From the NCBI GenBank assembly GCA_030839105.1, contig JAUZEI010000229.1, forward strand, positions 1 to 6,625: a DNA stretch of 6,625 bases, written 5' to 3'. The notes under the pieces were generated by a model. It worked only from the letters and a program-made list of their open reading frames with translations. It did no database searches and was not told the DNA's origin. The position numbers were made by a program, and so were the translations under genes. Shown piece after piece: positions 5,649 to 6,625 of this stretch. The stretch comes from Actinomycetota bacterium. GTDB lineage: Bacteria; Actinomycetota; Acidimicrobiia; IMCC26256; PALSA-610. The first letter of the stretch is position 1. The number at the start of each line of letters is the position of its first letter.

Positions 5649-6625
5649 CTACAGCAGGTGGCTCAACGCGCCGAGCAGCGTGGTCACCGACCGTTCGCGC
5701 GCGGAATGACCCATGAGCCCGATTCGCCAGCCCTTGCCCGCGAGATCACCGAGTCCGCCACCGACCTCGATGCCGAAGCGCACGCGTAACTCCGTCCGCA
5801 GCTTCGCATCGTCGGCCCCTTCCGGGAGCCAGACCGACGTGAGCTGGGGCAACGGCCGGTCGAGCGCGAAGGGGCGGAAGCCGAGCGCCGGCAGTGCGTC
5901 CTGCAGCAACCCACCGGCATGACGGTGACGGGCGTGTGCGGCTTCGAGCCCCTCCTCGAGCACGACGCCCAGACCCGCGTGCAACGCGTAGAGCATGGAG
6001 ATGGGCGCGGTGTGGTGATAACGACGGGCCGTGCCGACGTAGTCGGCCAGTAGGCCGAGATCGAGGTACCACGACTGCGCGGGCCGGGACCGGCCCCGCA
6101 CCCGATCGACCGCGCGCGCCGAGAAGCTCACCGGCGCGAGCCCGGGCGGAACGCCCAGACACTTCTGAGTCCCCGAATAGACCGCGTCGACACCCCACTC
6201 GTCGACGTCGACCGTGATGCCGCCGAGTGAGGTGACCGTGTCGACCAACAACAACGTGTCGGTGTCCTGCAGTACACGCAGCGGCGCGATTTCGTTCTCG
6301 ACGCCGGTCGACGTCTCCGCGTGCACGATGGCCAGGACGCGCGCACCGGGGTGTGCACGGTGCGTGTCGAGCATCTGCTGCGGATCGATCGCCCGGCCCC
6401 ACGGTGCGTCGACCCGTACGACCTCCGCCCCGCAGCGACGCGCGACCTCGCACATCCGCTCACCGAACACGCCGTTGACGCCGATGATCGCGGTGTCGCC
6501 CGGCTCGAGAAGGTTGACGAAGCACGCTTCCATGCCCGCGGAGCCGGTGCCGCTGATCGGCAGGGTCAGCGCGTTTTCCGTGCGGAAGACCATGCGCAGG
6601 CGGTCGGCGATGTCGTCGAGCACCG
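5649..6625 (-). CDS. Class V PLP aminotransferase, alanine/serine-glyoxylate type, N-terminus missing
   Basis: This is a fold-type I pyridoxal-phosphate aminotransferase that moves an amino group from alanine, serine or a related donor to glyoxylate or another keto acid. About 325 residues are visible and the reading frame stays open to the right edge. The family is usually around 380-400 residues, so roughly 55-70 N-terminal residues lie outside. Numbering from the GTG codon at 6623: PISGTGSAGMEA (22-33) holds the cofactor phosphate region, HAETSTGV (101-108) and VDTVTSLGG (127-135) follow with cofactor-contacting D128, YSGTQKCLG (149-157) carries the Schiff-base lysine K154, HHTAPISMLYAL (203-214) is typical of the family, and R300 in GWRIGLMGHSA is the expected substrate-carboxylate arginine. 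The subgroup includes serine-pyruvate, alanine-glyoxylate and ureidoglycine-glyoxylate enzymes; the sequence alone does not choose among them. The GTG at 6623 is an internal valine, not the start. Confidence 0.93.
   Translation of the reverse strand, partial: VLDDIADRLRMVFRTENALTLPISGTGSAGMEACFVNLLEPGDTAIIGVNGVFGERMCEVARRCGAEVVRVDAPWGRAIDPQQMLDTHRAHPGARVLAIVHAETSTGVENEIAPLRVLQDTDTLLLVDTVTSLGGITVDVDEWGVDAVYSGTQKCLGVPPGLAPVSFSARAVDRVRGRSRPAQSWYLDLGLLADYVGTARRYHHTAPISMLYALHAGLGVVLEEGLEAAHARHRHAGGLLQDALPALGFRPFALDRPLPQLTSVWLPEGADDAKLRTELRVRFGIEVGGGLGDLAGKGWRIGLMGHSARERSVTTLLGALSHLL

Noticed and set aside
6621..6625. GTG at 6623 as the aminotransferase start
   Set aside because: The protein would lack the N-terminal segment normally found in the family; the open frame simply meets the window edge.
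1..6625. A defence, mobile or biosynthetic multi-gene system
   Set aside because: No transposase, integrase, repeat array, toxin-antitoxin pair or synthase cluster is visible. The genes are housekeeping or central-metabolism families split over at least five transcription units.

Overview
The window reads as ordinary chromosomal DNA from a high-GC actinobacterium. The bases are strongly GC-rich and third codon positions are nearly all G or C. The acyltransferase and epimerase-like proteins resemble a mycobacterial neighbouring pair, oligoribonuclease is present, and several genes seem to start at or very near their transcription start. A deep lineage such as Acidimicrobiia would fit, but that placement is an inference. 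Seven genes fill almost all of the sequence. I see no mobile element, CRISPR array, tRNA, rRNA or phage gene.

Layout. On the plus strand come the 3' end of a PlsC-type acyltransferase (cut by the left edge), an NAD-dependent epimerase/dehydratase-like protein 16 bases later with a good ribosome binding site, and a crotonase (enoyl-CoA hydratase/isomerase) family protein behind its own putative leaderless promoter. These converge on a two-gene minus-strand operon: an acetoacetyl/acetyl-CoA synthetase-like enzyme, followed through an ATGA overlap by a GNAT acetyltransferase. Divergent from the synthetase, across 58 bases, is orn (oligoribonuclease) on the plus strand. It converges on a minus-strand class V aminotransferase (alanine/serine-glyoxylate type) that runs off the right edge.

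How the genes fit together. The common theme of the left two thirds is acyl and CoA chemistry: lysophospholipid acylation, a crotonase, an acyl-CoA synthetase and an acetyl-CoA-dependent acetyltransferase. The last three could belong to short-chain acid or keto-acid metabolism, but they lie in separate transcription units. Orn is housekeeping RNA turnover, and the aminotransferase belongs to glyoxylate/amino-acid metabolism.

The points most worth a second look are these. The epimerase-like protein has lost the SDR Tyr/Lys pair. The crotonase lacks both classical hydratase glutamates. The GNAT gene is translationally coupled to a synthetase that carries a Lys of the kind inactivated by acetylation in related enzymes. 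The orn/synthetase spacer looks like a compact divergent leaderless promoter. I do not see convincing evidence of a wholly new multi-gene system.
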